A stretch of DNA of 64,000 nt from Streptomyces achromogenes (GTDB lineage: Bacteria > Actinomycetota > Actinomycetes > Streptomycetales > Streptomycetaceae): the NCBI RefSeq assembly GCF_030816715.1, contig NZ_JAUSYH010000001.1, positions 7,564,001 to 7,628,000 on the forward strand, given 5' to 3'. The position numbers and the translations under genes were made by a program. A model generated the notes under the pieces. It was given only the letters and a program-made list of their open reading frames with translations. It did no database searches and was not told the origin of the DNA. Positions 1-8,438 of the stretch are shown here, piece after piece. Every line of letters begins with the position of its first letter. The stretch's first letter is position 1.

Positions 1-602
1 AGCCCCGGGTTCTCCACGACGACCAGCTGCCCGCGCACCGGCCGCACCGTACGGTCCGCGACCAGGTCACGGGCACCGAGGCCGGTGCAGTTGACGACGA
101 CCGGCGCGTCCACCGCCGTCAGATCGGGCACGACCCGCTCCTCGACCGTGCCGCCCGCCCGCAGCAGCCGCTCCCGCAGCCACGGAAGGTGAACCGCCAT
201 GTCGATGAGCGGCAGCCGCGTCCACAAGGCGCTCCCGGCCGGGTGCTCCCGGACGGTGGCCCGCCGCAGCACGGACAGCCGGCCCGCCGCCCAGGCCTCG
301 ACGCCCGCCGGGTCCGCCGGGCTCATGGCGCCCTCGACCAGCCGCACCCCGTTCTCCTCGGGCCGCCCGGCCAGCTCCTGGTACACCTCCAGCGAGCGCA
401 GCGCCCACGCGCGCGCCGACGCCATCGGCTCGATGTGGTACGGCCACCACAGCGCGCCCGCGACGGCCGAGGTGGTCCGCTCCACGGGATCCCGCGTCCA
501 CACCCGCACCCGTCGGCCCCGCTCGGCCAGGACGACCGCCGTCGCCAGCCCGATGACCCCGCCGCCGACCACGACGACTCCGCCGCTCACCCGAGTGTCC
601 AC
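1..602 (-). CDS. D-amino-acid oxidase-like FAD oxidoreductase (3' end outside window)
   Basis: Partial gene: the N-terminal 200 residues are present and the C-terminus lies left of the window. The reverse-strand frame from GTG at 602 opens with a hydrophobic strand and the dinucleotide-binding glycines GGGVIGLATA, then a Rossmann fold. The motif AGALWWPYHIEP follows at about residue 45-57, typical of the actinobacterial D-amino-acid oxidase (DAO) family. Known members oxidise D-amino acids to 2-oxo acids, ammonia and peroxide using FAD. A second GTG at 590 is an alternative start four codons in. It is divergent from the ABC-F gene, with about 90 bases between them. The FAD oxidoreductase call is firm; the exact substrate is inference because the C-terminal catalytic part is missing. 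Confidence 0.8.
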   Translation of the reverse strand, partial: MDTRVSGGVVVVGGGVIGLATAVVLAERGRRVRVWTRDPVERTTSAVAGALWWPYHIEPMASARAWALRSLEVYQELAGRPEENGVRLVEGAMSPADPAGVEAWAAGRLSVLRRATVREHPAGSALWTRLPLIDMAVHLPWLRERLLRAGGTVEERVVPDLTAVDAPVVVNCTGLGARDLVADRTVRPVRGQLVVVENPG

Positions 603-692
603 GCCCGGACGCTAACCGACCGCGCCCAGGTTCGGCGACCGGACGGACACCGGCGCCCCCGACGCCGCACGCGCACTAGGATCTGCTGTCTG

Positions 693-2333
693 ATGACTGC
701 CACTCTCGTCGCCAAGAACCTCGCCGCCGGGCACGGCGACCGCTCCCTCTTCTCCGGGCTCGACCTCGTGGTCGCCCCCGGGGACGTGATCGGGCTGGTC
801 GGCGCCAACGGCGCGGGCAAGTCCACCCTGCTGACGCTCCTCGCCGGGCTCACCGCGCCCGAGCAGGGCGAGCTCAGGCTCTCCCCGCCGACCGCGACCG
901 TCGGCCATCTTCCCCAGGAACCGGAGCGCCGCCCCGGCGAGAGCGTCCGCGAGTTCCTCGCCCGCCGCACCGGCGTCGCCGAGGCGCAGCGCACGATGGA
1001 CGAGGCGACCCAGGCCCTGGTCGACGGGGCGCCCGGTGCGGACGACGCCTACGCGACGAGCCTGGAACGCTGGCTCGACCTCGGCGGCGCCGACCTCGAC
1101 GAGCGCGCCGAGGAGGTCGCCGACTCGCTGGGGCTCGGCGTGGACCTCGACCAGCCGATGACCTCCCTGTCCGGCGGCCAGGCCGCCCGCGCGGGCCTCG
1201 CCTCCCTCCTCCTGTCCCGCTACGACGTCTTCCTGCTCGACGAGCCGACCAACGACCTCGACCTGGACGGGCTGGAACGCCTCGAACGCTTCGTGACCGG
1301 TCTGCGCGCCGGCACGGTCGTCGTCAGTCACGACCGCGAGTTCCTCACCCGCACGGTCACCAAGGTCCTCGAACTGGACCTGGCACAGCAGCAGATCAAC
1401 CTCTACGGCGGCGGCTACGACGCCTACCTGGAGGAGCGGGACGTGGCCCGTCGGCACGCGCGCGACGACTTCGAGGAGTACGCCGACAAGAAGGCCGCCC
1501 TCCAGGACCGGGCACAGACCCAGCGCTCCTGGATGGACAAGGGCGTCAAGAACGCGCGCCGCAAGGCGGCCAACGACAACGACAAGATCGGCCGCAAGTT
1601 CCGCAGCGAGGCCAGCGAGAAGCAGGCCGCGAAGGCGCGGCAGACCCAGCGCATGATCGAGCGCCTGGAGGTCGTCGAGGAGCCGCGCAAGGAATGGGAA
1701 CTGCGCATGGAGATCGCGGCCGCCCCGCGCTCCGGCGCGGTCGTCGCCTCGCTGCGCGACGCGGAGGTGCGCCGCGGCGGCTTCACCTTCGGGCCGGTGA
1801 CGCTGCAGATCGACTGGGCCGACCGGGTCGCGGTGACCGGCGCGAACGGCGCGGGCAAGTCCACCCTCCTCGGGGCGCTGCTCGGCCGGGTCCCGCTGGA
1901 CGCCGGGCACGCGGCCCTGGGCTCGGGCGTCCTGGTCGGCGAGGTCGACCAGGCGCGGGCGCTGTTCCACGGCGCGGAGGCGCTGCTGGAGGCGTTCCGC
2001 GCCGCCGTCCCCGACACCGAGCCGGTCGAGGTGCGCACCCTGCTGGCCAAGTTCGGCCTGAAGTCGGACCACGTCATGCGCCCCGCGGCGACCCTGTCGC
2101 CCGGCGAGCGCACCCGTGCCGCTCTCGCGCTGCTCCAGGGGCGGGGCGTCAACCTCCTGGTCCTCGACGAGCCGACCAACCACCTCGACCTGCCGGCCAT
2201 CGAACAACTGGAGTCGGCCCTCGACGCCTACGAGGGCACCCTCCTGCTGGTCACCCACGACCGGCGGATGCTGGACGCGGTCCACGTCACCCGCCGCCTG
2301 GAGGTCGCGGACGGCAAGGTGACGGAGCGGTAG
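693..2333 (+). CDS. ABC-F family ATPase (two ATP-binding cassettes, no membrane domain)
   Basis: A 546-aa soluble protein with two ABC cassettes and no transmembrane segment. The first Walker A is GANGAGKST near residue 37, with signature LSGGQ and Walker B LLDEPTN. The second cassette has Walker A GANGAGKST near residue 385, a signature-like LSPGE, and Walker B LVLDEPTNHLDLP. Between them is a charged, Lys/Arg/Gln-rich linker matching the ABC-F interdomain region. ABC-F proteins act on the ribosome, as translation factors or in protection against ribosome-targeting antibiotics. Which role applies here cannot be read from sequence. The ATG at 693 begins MTATLVAKNL just before the first cassette. 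It ends four bases from the convergent DinB gene. Confidence 0.9.
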   Translation: MTATLVAKNLAAGHGDRSLFSGLDLVVAPGDVIGLVGANGAGKSTLLTLLAGLTAPEQGELRLSPPTATVGHLPQEPERRPGESVREFLARRTGVAEAQRTMDEATQALVDGAPGADDAYATSLERWLDLGGADLDERAEEVADSLGLGVDLDQPMTSLSGGQAARAGLASLLLSRYDVFLLDEPTNDLDLDGLERLERFVTGLRAGTVVVSHDREFLTRTVTKVLELDLAQQQINLYGGGYDAYLEERDVARRHARDDFEEYADKKAALQDRAQTQRSWMDKGVKNARRKAANDNDKIGRKFRSEASEKQAAKARQTQRMIERLEVVEEPRKEWELRMEIAAAPRSGAVVASLRDAEVRRGGFTFGPVTLQIDWADRVAVTGANGAGKSTLLGALLGRVPLDAGHAALGSGVLVGEVDQARALFHGAEALLEAFRAAVPDTEPVEVRTLLAKFGLKSDHVMRPAATLSPGERTRAALALLQGRGVNLLVLDEPTNHLDLPAIEQLESALDAYEGTLLLVTHDRRMLDAVHVTRRLEVADGKVTER

Positions 2334-2337
2334 AACG

Positions 2338-2925
2338 TCAGGCCGGCCCGCCGGCCTCCCGCGCCGCCCGTTCGACGCGCTCACGGTGCGCCGCCCACCA
2401 CGCCGGATCCCCCTCCGCCGTGTTGGCTCCGGCACTGCGCTGGCCCGTCGCCCCGTCGATCAGTTCCCGGACGATGTCGGCGTGGCCGGCGTGCCGCTGC
2501 GTCTCGGCGATCATGTGGGCGAGGCTGTGATGCAGCGTGAGTTCGGTGCCCGCGTCACCCGGGAGCCAGCCGACCGCGTCGAGCGGCAGAGCCGCGATCG
2601 TGGCGTCCGCGTGCGCGCAGGCCCGCCGGTACAGCCCGGTGATCTCCTCGAGGGTTTCGTCGGCTCGCGCCCACAGATCCGCGTTGGGCTCGGCGTCTCC
2701 CGTGATCGACAGCGGGGTGCCGGCGAAGGGCCGCCCGAAGGCCGCGCCGAGGTAGAACGCCTCGGCGCCCGCCAGGTGCTTCACCAGCCCCAGCAGGCTC
2801 GTGCCGGTCGGTGTCACAGGCCGCCGCTGGTCGTACGCGGACAGTCCGTCCAGTTTCCACAGCAGGACGTCGCGGGCGTCCTGGAGGTACATCTGGAGGT
2901 CGGCTTTGGGATCTCGTCCGGTCAT
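2338..2925 (-). CDS. DinB / DUF664 family protein (putative mycothiol-dependent transferase)
   Basis: 195 aa from ATG 2925. It has the four-helix DinB-like layout with metal-ligand histidines: one in GLVKHLAGAEAFYL near residue 45 and two or more in LTLHHSLAHMIAETQRHAGH near residue 140-160. The conserved block YRRACAHADATIAALPLD lies between. Actinobacterial members of this family include mycothiol-dependent S-transferases that detoxify electrophiles. Family membership is read from sequence, while the mycothiol role is by analogy. It follows tex on the same strand, but a strong hairpin (3064-3096) separates them, so it is probably its own transcript. Confidence 0.85.
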   Translation of the reverse strand: MTGRDPKADLQMYLQDARDVLLWKLDGLSAYDQRRPVTPTGTSLLGLVKHLAGAEAFYLGAAFGRPFAGTPLSITGDAEPNADLWARADETLEEITGLYRRACAHADATIAALPLDAVGWLPGDAGTELTLHHSLAHMIAETQRHAGHADIVRELIDGATGQRSAGANTAEGDPAWWAAHRERVERAAREAGGPA

Positions 2926-3012
2926 GGGTTCAGTCTGCTGATCGGATGATCCAGGGCAACGCGTTTTCCGCCGCGTCCGAGCCACCCGCCGACCCCGCCG
3001 CCACTCTCCGCG

Positions 3013-3048
3013 CCCGCGGAGCCCTGCCGGCCCGCGGAGCCCTGCCGG
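3013..3048. repeat. Two tandem 18-bp units between tex and the DinB gene
   Basis: The 18-base unit beginning cccgcggagccc occurs twice head to tail at 3013-3030 and 3031-3048. It is non-coding and lies in the 138 bases between the tex terminator and the DinB start. No function is apparent. Confidence 0.6.
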
Positions 3049-3063
3049 CCCGCCGCGCCCTGT

Positions 3064-3096
3064 CGGGCCCGCGGCTTGAAGCGTGCCGCGGGCCCG
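3064..3096 (-). terminator. tex: Hairpin terminator downstream of tex
   Basis: Perfect 12-bp inverted repeat: arm 3064-3075 (cgggcccgcggc), 9-base loop, arm 3085-3096. It sits 14 bases beyond the tex stop codon. There is no T tract, as is usual for Streptomyces terminators. Confidence 0.75.
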
Positions 3097-3109
3097 GGTC
3101 GCTCGTCGG

Positions 3110-5512
3110 TCAGCCCCGGCCCCTCTTCGGGTCCGCCAGGCCTGCTCGGCGCAGTGCGTCGGCCATCGCGCTGTTGGCCGGCGGCGGAGCCTGGCGCGAA
3201 CCGCCGCCGCCACCGCCGCCGCGCTGCCCGCCCTGCTGCCGCTGTTGCGGCGGTCGCCCGCCGCCGCGCTGAGAACGGCCCCCGCCGGCGGCCTGACCCT
3301 GGCCGCCCTGCGGGGCCGCCTCGTCGTCGAGCCGGAGCGTCAGCGAGATCCGCTTGCGCGGGATGTCGACGTCCAGCACCTTCACCTTGACGATGTCGCC
3401 GGGCTTGACGACGTCCCGGGGATCCTTGACGAACGTCTTCGACAGCGCGGAGACATGTGCCAGTCCGTCCTGGTGGACGCCGATGTCGATGAACGCCCCG
3501 AAGGCCGCCACGTTCGTCACCACGCCCTCCAGGACCATCCCGGAGGCGAGGTCGGAGATCTTCTCCACGCCGTCCTTGAAGGTCGCCGTCTTGAAGGCGG
3601 GCCGCGGGTCACGCCCGGGCTTCTCCAGCTCCCTGAGGATGTCGGTGACGGTCGGCAGTCCGAACGTCTCGTCCACGAAGTCCGCCGGCCGCAGCGAGCG
3701 CAGGACGCCCGTGTTGCCGATCAGGGCGGCCACCTCCTGGCCGGAGGTCTTCACCATGCGCCGCACCACCGGGTACGCCTCGGGGTGCACGCTGGAGGAG
3801 TCGAGCGGGTCGGAGCCGCCGCGGATCCGCAGGAAGCCGGCGCACTGCTCGTAGGCCTTCGGGCCGAGCCGGGCCACCTTCTTCAGCTCGGAGCGGGAGG
3901 TGAAGGGCCCGTTGGCGTCCCGGTGCGCCACGATGTTCTCGGCGAGACCGGAGGAGATGCCGGACACCCGCGACAGAAGCGGCGCCGAGGCCGTGTTGAC
4001 GTCCACCCCGACGCCGTTCACACAGTCCTCCACCACCGCGTCCAGCGAACGCGACAGCTTCACCTCGGACAGGTCGTGCTGGTACTGGCCGACGCCGATC
4101 GACTTGGGGTCGATCTTCACCAGCTCGGCGAGCGGGTCCTGGAGCCGGCGGGCGATCGACACCGCGCCGCGCAGCGACACGTCCATGTCGGGCAGCTCCT
4201 GGGAGGCGAAGGCGGAGGCCGAGTACACGGAGGCGCCCGCCTCGGACACCATCACCTTGGTGAGCTGCAACTCCGGGTGCTTCGCGATGAGTTCGCCGGC
4301 CAGCTTGTCGGTCTCGCGGGACGCGGTGCCGTTGCCGATGGCGACCAGGTCGACCGCGTGCTCCTTCGCCAGCCGCGCGAGCCTTGCGATCGCCTCGTCC
4401 CACTTGTTCGCCGGGACGTGCGGATAGATCACGTCCGTGGCGACGACCTTGCCGGTGGCGTCGACGACGGCGACCTTCACACCCGTACGGAAGCCGGGGT
4501 CCAGGCCCAGCGTCGCGCGCGTGCCGGCCGGGGCGGCGAGCAGCAGGTCACGCAGGTTGGCGGCGAACACGTTCACCGCCTCGTCCTCGGCGGCCGTGCG
4601 CAGCCGCAGCCGCAGGTCGATGCCGAGGTGGACCAGGATGCGGGTGCGCCACGCCCAGCGGACCGTGTCGCTCAGCCACTTGTCGCCGGGGCGACCACGC
4701 TCGGCGATCCCGAACCGCGACGCGATGAGGGGCTCGTACGACGAGGGGCCGGGCTGCTCGGAGGGCTCCTCCGGCTCCAATACGAGGTCGAGGACCTCCT
4801 CCTTCTCGCCGCGCAGCATCGCCAGGATCCGGTGCGAGGGCAGCGCGGTGAACGGCTCGGCGAAGTGGAAGTAGTCGGCGAACTTCGCGCCCGCCTCCTC
4901 CTTGCCCTCGCGCACCTTGGCGGCGAGCCGCCCGCGCGCCCACATGCGTTCGCGCAGCTCGCCGATCAGGTCGGCGTCCTCCGAGAACCGCTCGGTGAGG
5001 ATGGCCCGCGCGCCGTCCAGCGCGGCCTGCGGATCGGCGACGCCCTTGTCGGCGTCCACGAACGCGGCGGCGGCCGCGAGCGGGTCCACCGAGGCGTCCC
5101 CGAGCAGGCCCTCGGCGAGCGGCTCGAGGCCCGCCTCGCGTGCGATCTGCGCCTTGGTGCGCCGCTTGGGCTTGAACGGGAGGTAGATGTCCTCGAGGCG
5201 CGCCTTGGTCTGCGCGCCGCGGATCTGCGCCTCGAGGACGTCGGTGAGTTTGCCCTGCTCGCGGACCGACTCCAGGACCGCCGACCGCCGCTCCTCCAGC
5301 TCCCGCAGGTAGCGCAGCCGCTCCTCGAGCGTGCGCAGCTGCGCGTCGTCGAGCATCTCGGTCGCTTCCTTGCGGTAGCGGGCGATGAAGGGCACCGTCG
5401 AGCCGCCGTCGAGCAGCTCCACGGCGGCCTTGACCTGCCGCTCCCGTACGCCGAGTTCCTCGGCGATCCTGCCTTCGATGGATCCTGCTTCGATGGACCC
5501 GGGTGTCGTCAC
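3110..5512 (-). CDS. tex: Tex, RNA-binding transcriptional accessory protein
   Basis: 800 aa from GTG 5512; an upstream GGAGAAGG can serve as ribosome-binding site, and the reading frame extends only 20 codons further. Domain order matches Tex/Spt6-like proteins. The N-terminal helical region contains STVPFIARYRKEATEMLDD. A YqgF/RNase H-like core has the strand LGLDPGFRTGVKVAVVD near residue 325. Helix-hairpin-helix segments include VNTASAPLLSRVSGISSG. An S1 RNA-binding domain, GMVLEGVVTNVAAFGAFIDI, lies near residue 650. The Gly/Arg/Gln-rich tail is disordered and typical of actinobacterial Tex. The protein binds nucleic acid and is linked to transcription fitness and toxin regulation in other bacteria. 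A 12-bp hairpin follows. Confidence 0.95.
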   Translation of the reverse strand: MTTPGSIEAGSIEGRIAEELGVRERQVKAAVELLDGGSTVPFIARYRKEATEMLDDAQLRTLEERLRYLRELEERRSAVLESVREQGKLTDVLEAQIRGAQTKARLEDIYLPFKPKRRTKAQIAREAGLEPLAEGLLGDASVDPLAAAAAFVDADKGVADPQAALDGARAILTERFSEDADLIGELRERMWARGRLAAKVREGKEEAGAKFADYFHFAEPFTALPSHRILAMLRGEKEEVLDLVLEPEEPSEQPGPSSYEPLIASRFGIAERGRPGDKWLSDTVRWAWRTRILVHLGIDLRLRLRTAAEDEAVNVFAANLRDLLLAAPAGTRATLGLDPGFRTGVKVAVVDATGKVVATDVIYPHVPANKWDEAIARLARLAKEHAVDLVAIGNGTASRETDKLAGELIAKHPELQLTKVMVSEAGASVYSASAFASQELPDMDVSLRGAVSIARRLQDPLAELVKIDPKSIGVGQYQHDLSEVKLSRSLDAVVEDCVNGVGVDVNTASAPLLSRVSGISSGLAENIVAHRDANGPFTSRSELKKVARLGPKAYEQCAGFLRIRGGSDPLDSSSVHPEAYPVVRRMVKTSGQEVAALIGNTGVLRSLRPADFVDETFGLPTVTDILRELEKPGRDPRPAFKTATFKDGVEKISDLASGMVLEGVVTNVAAFGAFIDIGVHQDGLAHVSALSKTFVKDPRDVVKPGDIVKVKVLDVDIPRKRISLTLRLDDEAAPQGGQGQAAGGGRSQRGGGRPPQQRQQGGQRGGGGGGGSRQAPPPANSAMADALRRAGLADPKRGRG

Positions 5513-5593
5513 GATCCCGTACCGCCTTCTCCACTGAGGTTGCGCGGCAATTGTGGCAGGCGGCACCGACAATCGGGGATCAGGGCACGGTCA

Positions 5594-5725
5594 TCAGGCC
5601 CTGCGGCCGTGGGCCGAGCCCGACGCGCCGCCGAAGAGGCGGGCGAGCGCCCGGAAGGGCAGCGTCACCACGGTGGCGACGGCGCCACCGATCTGCCGCA
5701 GTACGTCTGCGATCGCACGGAACAC
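5594..5725 (-). CDS. Small LPFR-motif protein
   Basis: A 43-aa ORF from GTG 5725, preceded at 7 bases by an AAGGGGA ribosome-binding site. The product is amphipathic to hydrophobic: VFRAIADVLRQIGG, then AVATVVTLPFRALARLFGG, then a short basic tail. The LPFR tetrapeptide and neighbouring RALARLFGG recall a family of tiny Streptomyces proteins named after that motif (recalled, not searched). The centre is hydrophobic enough to lie on or in the membrane. It lies upstream of tex on the same strand, 81 bases away. Function unknown. The good ribosome-binding site and recognisable motif support a real gene. Confidence 0.7.
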   Translation of the reverse strand: MFRAIADVLRQIGGAVATVVTLPFRALARLFGGASGSAHGRRA

Positions 5726-5895
5726 GAACTTCCCCTTTCCTCGCCCGGCCGGTCACGGCCGGGTTCTGACAGGACGGCTGCCTCGGACGGGTACCTCGGG
5801 GCGGGCCGTCCATGCCGGTGATCGCCCGGGGCATGGCAGGAAAGGTGGGGAATGCGTCATTGCCGCCGTGCCGGGCCGGGCGAAGAATCGTGCGC

Positions 5896-6087
5896 ATGGC
5901 GCAGCGAACCCTTCTCCTCGTCCTCTTCGACGGTGTCCAGAGCCTCGACGTCACCGGCCCCCTGGAGGTCTTCGCCGGGGCGGAGCAGCACACCCCGGGC
6001 GCCTACCGGATCCGCACCGCCTCCCTCGACGGGCGGCCCGTGCGCACCTCCGGCGGACTGGCCCGCAGCCGCTTCATCCTGACGTAG
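5896..6087 (+). pseudogene. Truncated GlxA-type (DJ-1/PfpI-AraC) regulator remnant
   Basis: 63 codons from ATG 5896. The start, RTLLLVLFDGVQSLDVTGPL followed by EVFAGAE, is the beginning of the DJ-1/PfpI domain of GlxA-family transcriptional regulators, which normally run past 300 aa with a C-terminal AraC helix-turn-helix. Here similarity stops after VRTSGGLA and the frame ends at 6087. No other frame downstream continues the family, because the following DNA is the 3' end of an intact enoyl-CoA hydratase gene on the other strand, which it overlaps by 14 bases. I read it as a deletion remnant. Confidence 0.7.
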
Positions 6088-6823
6088 TCCAGGTGAAGCG
6101 CGGCTCCCGGCGCTGCAGGAACGCGGCGACGCCTTCCGCGGTGTCGCCGTTGCCGCGCGCCTGCGCGCTCCAGTGGGCGTCCCGGTCGGTGCGGCCGTTC
6201 GCGAACTCCTTGGCGGCGGCCTGCGTCAGCTGCGAGCGCGACGTCAGCAGGCGGGTGAACTCGCCGACCCGCTCGTCGAGCGCGTCCGCGGGGAGCACCT
6301 CGTCGACCAGCCCGGTGCGCAGCGCCCGCCCGGCGTCGATCAACTCGCCGGAGAACAGCAGGTACTTGGCGGTGGCGGGTCCCACCAGGGAGACCAGTCG
6401 CCGGGTGGCGGAGGACGGGTAGACGATGCCGAGCCGGGCCGGCGTCACCCCGAACAGCGCGCCCTCCTCGGCGAACCGCAGGTCGCAGGCGGCGGCGAGC
6501 TGGGCGCCGCCGCCGACGCAGTGCCCCCGCACGGCCGCCAGCGTCGGCTTGGGGAACGCCGCCAGGGCCTCCTCGGCCCGCACCGCCAGCGCCTGCGCCT
6601 CGTCCGGCGAGTCCTGAAGCGTGGAGATGTCGGCACCCGCGCAGAACGTGCCCCCCGCCCCCGTCAGCACCAGCGCCCGTACCGCGGGGTCGGCGGCGAG
6701 CGCGTCCAGCAGCGGGGGCAGCCCCGCCCACATCGCGGCCGTCATGGCATTGCGCTTCGCAGGGTGGTGCAGGACGACGGTGGCGACCGCGTCCGTGACG
6801 CCGTGCAGCAGTTCGGGCTCCAT
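6074..6823 (-). CDS. Enoyl-CoA hydratase/isomerase family protein
   Basis: 249 aa, crotonase fold. It shows the CoA and oxyanion-hole segments RNAMTAAMW near residue 22, TGAGGTFCAGADISTL near residue 55 and VRGHCVGGGAQLAAACDLRF near residue 95. The helix RLGIVYPSSATRRL follows. Length is normal for the family. Crotonases hydrate enoyl-CoA or carry out related isomerisations; the conserved catalytic glutamate pair of classical hydratases is not evident, so an isomerase or another crotonase activity is equally possible. ATG 6823 is used; a GTG six codons upstream is possible. The 3' end overlaps the GlxA remnant. Confidence 0.88.
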   Translation of the reverse strand: MEPELLHGVTDAVATVVLHHPAKRNAMTAAMWAGLPPLLDALAADPAVRALVLTGAGGTFCAGADISTLQDSPDEAQALAVRAEEALAAFPKPTLAAVRGHCVGGGAQLAAACDLRFAEEGALFGVTPARLGIVYPSSATRRLVSLVGPATAKYLLFSGELIDAGRALRTGLVDEVLPADALDERVGEFTRLLTSRSQLTQAAAKEFANGRTDRDAHWSAQARGNGDTAEGVAAFLQRREPRFTWTTSG

Positions 6824-7070
6824 GCCCCGGATGCTAACCACCCGGACCGTCCCATGATCACGTGGGCCGACGGGGGCGGGAACGGCGACGCCGGCAAAAG
6901 CAGTCAAAACGGGAAGAGCGTCGCCGCCGGACCCGTACGACCCGAAGAGGGCGCGAAGGTGGCGTGAACGCGAAAGAAACGGTCCTGCGGTCGCCCCGGT
7001 CTCCCGGATGCGGTCGAAAACGCTCGATAACCGCTGACTTCTGTTCAGCCATCCGAAGAGGACCGCCTCG

Positions 7071-7098
7071 TTGCCAACATTCCGGATGTGGCGACAAT
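7071..7098 (+). promoter_or_regulatory. Candidate promoter for the HATPase gene
   Basis: TTGCCA (7071-7076), a 16-base spacer and GACAAT (7093-7098) resemble a housekeeping-type promoter. Transcription would start about 20 bases before ATG 7124. That argues for the ATG rather than the in-frame GTG at 7088, which would lie inside the promoter. Confidence 0.4.
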
Positions 7099-7123
7099 CG
7101 AGCGCGAGGGCGGCGACCGGACG

Positions 7124-7642
7124 ATGGACGATCACGGGCGCGGGCCCGACCCACGCCCAGAGGGCGGAGCAGGCGCACTTCCCGAGCCCCCCGCGGAGTC
7201 CGTGCCGCGCCCGCTGCCCTACGAAGGCGTCTGGCGGTTCACCGCCTCCGCCGTGGACGCCTCCGTCCCGCAGGCCCGGCACGCCGTGCGGGACCTGCTG
7301 TACCGCCAAGGGGTGCCGCTCTCCGACGACCTGGCCCAGGGGCTGCTGCTGATCGTCTCCGAGCTGGTGACCAACGCCGTCCGGCACGCGGCCCTGCTGT
7401 CGCCGGTGCTCGCGGTGGAGGTCGCCGTCGGAGCCGAGTGGGTGCGGGTCGCCGTGGAGGACGCCCACCCCTACCGCCCGACCGCCCTGGAGGCCGATCA
7501 CGGCCGCACCGGCGGCCGGGGGCTGCTCCTGGTGCGGGAGATCGCCAGGGAGGCGGGCGGGGTGTGCGACGTCGAGCACACGGCGGGCGGCGGCAAGGTG
7601 ATCTGGGCCGCCCTGCCGCTCAAGCCCGTGCGGACGCCCTGA
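7124..7642 (+). CDS. ATP-binding (HATPase_c) regulator, RsbW-like
   Basis: 172 aa. After a Pro/Gly-rich N-terminal 40 residues comes a GHKL ATPase domain. The N-box helix LLLIVSELVTNAVRHAA carries the Glu and Asn that bind Mg-ATP, the G1-like VAVEDAHPYRP follows, and the G2 box is GRTGGRGLLLVREIA. There is no transmembrane or dimerisation domain, so it is a stand-alone anti-sigma/serine-kinase-type protein of the kind abundant in Streptomyces. The partner (sigma factor or anti-anti-sigma factor) is not nearby and cannot be named. GTG 7088 would add 12 residues. It is convergent with idi, three bases apart. Confidence 0.8.
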   Translation: MDDHGRGPDPRPEGGAGALPEPPAESVPRPLPYEGVWRFTASAVDASVPQARHAVRDLLYRQGVPLSDDLAQGLLLIVSELVTNAVRHAALLSPVLAVEVAVGAEWVRVAVEDAHPYRPTALEADHGRTGGRGLLLVREIAREAGGVCDVEHTAGGGKVIWAALPLKPVRTP

Positions 7643-7645
7643 GCC

Positions 7646-8239
7646 TCACCAGCCGGCCGAGGGGCCCGTCAGCTCGCGGACCGCGGGCCGCGCCGCGTCC
7701 AGGACGGTCATGAACCAGGAGGAGAACGGCTCCTTCTCGTGTCGTTCCGCCAGCTCGGCGGGGGTCACGAAGGCCGTGTCGCCGACCTCGTCCGCCTCCG
7801 GCCGCAGCGGGGACTGCACCAGCCCGACGAACAGGTGGTTGTACTCCTGCTCCACCAGGCCCGAGTCCGGGTCCGGATGGTTGTAGCGGACCGTCCCCGC
7901 CTCGGCGAGCAGCGACGGGGAGACGCCCAGCTCCTCGTGGGTGCGCCGGGCGGCCGCCGCGAACGGCGCCTCGTTCGGGTAGGGATGGCCGCAGCAGGTG
8001 TTGGACCACACGCCGGGGGAGTGGTACTTGCCGAGCGCGCGCTGCTGGATCAGCAGCCGGCCCCGCTCGTCGAAGAGGAACACGGAGAACGCGCGGTGCA
8101 GCTGCCCGGGCGGCTGGTGGGCGGCGAGCTTCTCCGCGGTGCCGATCGTGACGCCGTTCTCGTCGACCAGCTCCAGCAAGATCGCTTCAGCGATCCCGTT
8201 CGACGAGTCGTGTGTCGCGGTGGCAGGTGTGATCGGCAT
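7646..8239 (-). CDS. idi: Isopentenyl-diphosphate delta-isomerase (type I)
   Basis: 197 aa from ATG 8239; the start MPITPATATHD matches my recollection of Streptomyces Idi. The Nudix-like fold shows the substrate and metal block HQPPGQLHRAFSVFLFDE. The catalytic cysteine is in WSNTCCGHPYPNE, followed by RRTHEELGV, and the catalytic glutamate region is LVEQEYNHLF. The enzyme interconverts IPP and DMAPP for isoprenoid synthesis and needs Mg or Mn. It lies about 10 kb from the hopanoid operon, whose ispG and dxs feed the same pool; regulation appears separate. Two other in-frame ATGs (8245, 8254) lie just upstream. Confidence 0.95.
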   Translation of the reverse strand: MPITPATATHDSSNGIAEAILLELVDENGVTIGTAEKLAAHQPPGQLHRAFSVFLFDERGRLLIQQRALGKYHSPGVWSNTCCGHPYPNEAPFAAAARRTHEELGVSPSLLAEAGTVRYNHPDPDSGLVEQEYNHLFVGLVQSPLRPEADEVGDTAFVTPAELAERHEKEPFSSWFMTVLDAARPAVRELTGPSAGW

Positions 8240-8438
8240 ACCCATCCTTAGCATCGGTCCTCGCGTCCCAGTCTGCCGCACCCGCCCGGCGCTCCCGGTC
8301 GTTGGCGGGAAAGCGCGCATGTCCCGCGCGCGTGTCCCGTCGGCGCGGCGGGGACCCCGGAGGCGATCTTGCCCGGCGACGGGTCCGCGGAACCGTTTCG
8401 AATCTCTGCGCGAATCGGGTGGCGCACCCCGAGGGCGT

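Noticed and set aside
612..2435. Long open frames opposite the ABC-F gene and, similarly, opposite tex, ispG/dxs and hpnO
   Set aside because: They are antisense shadows of genes with GC-rich third codon positions; the sense frames carry complete family motifs.
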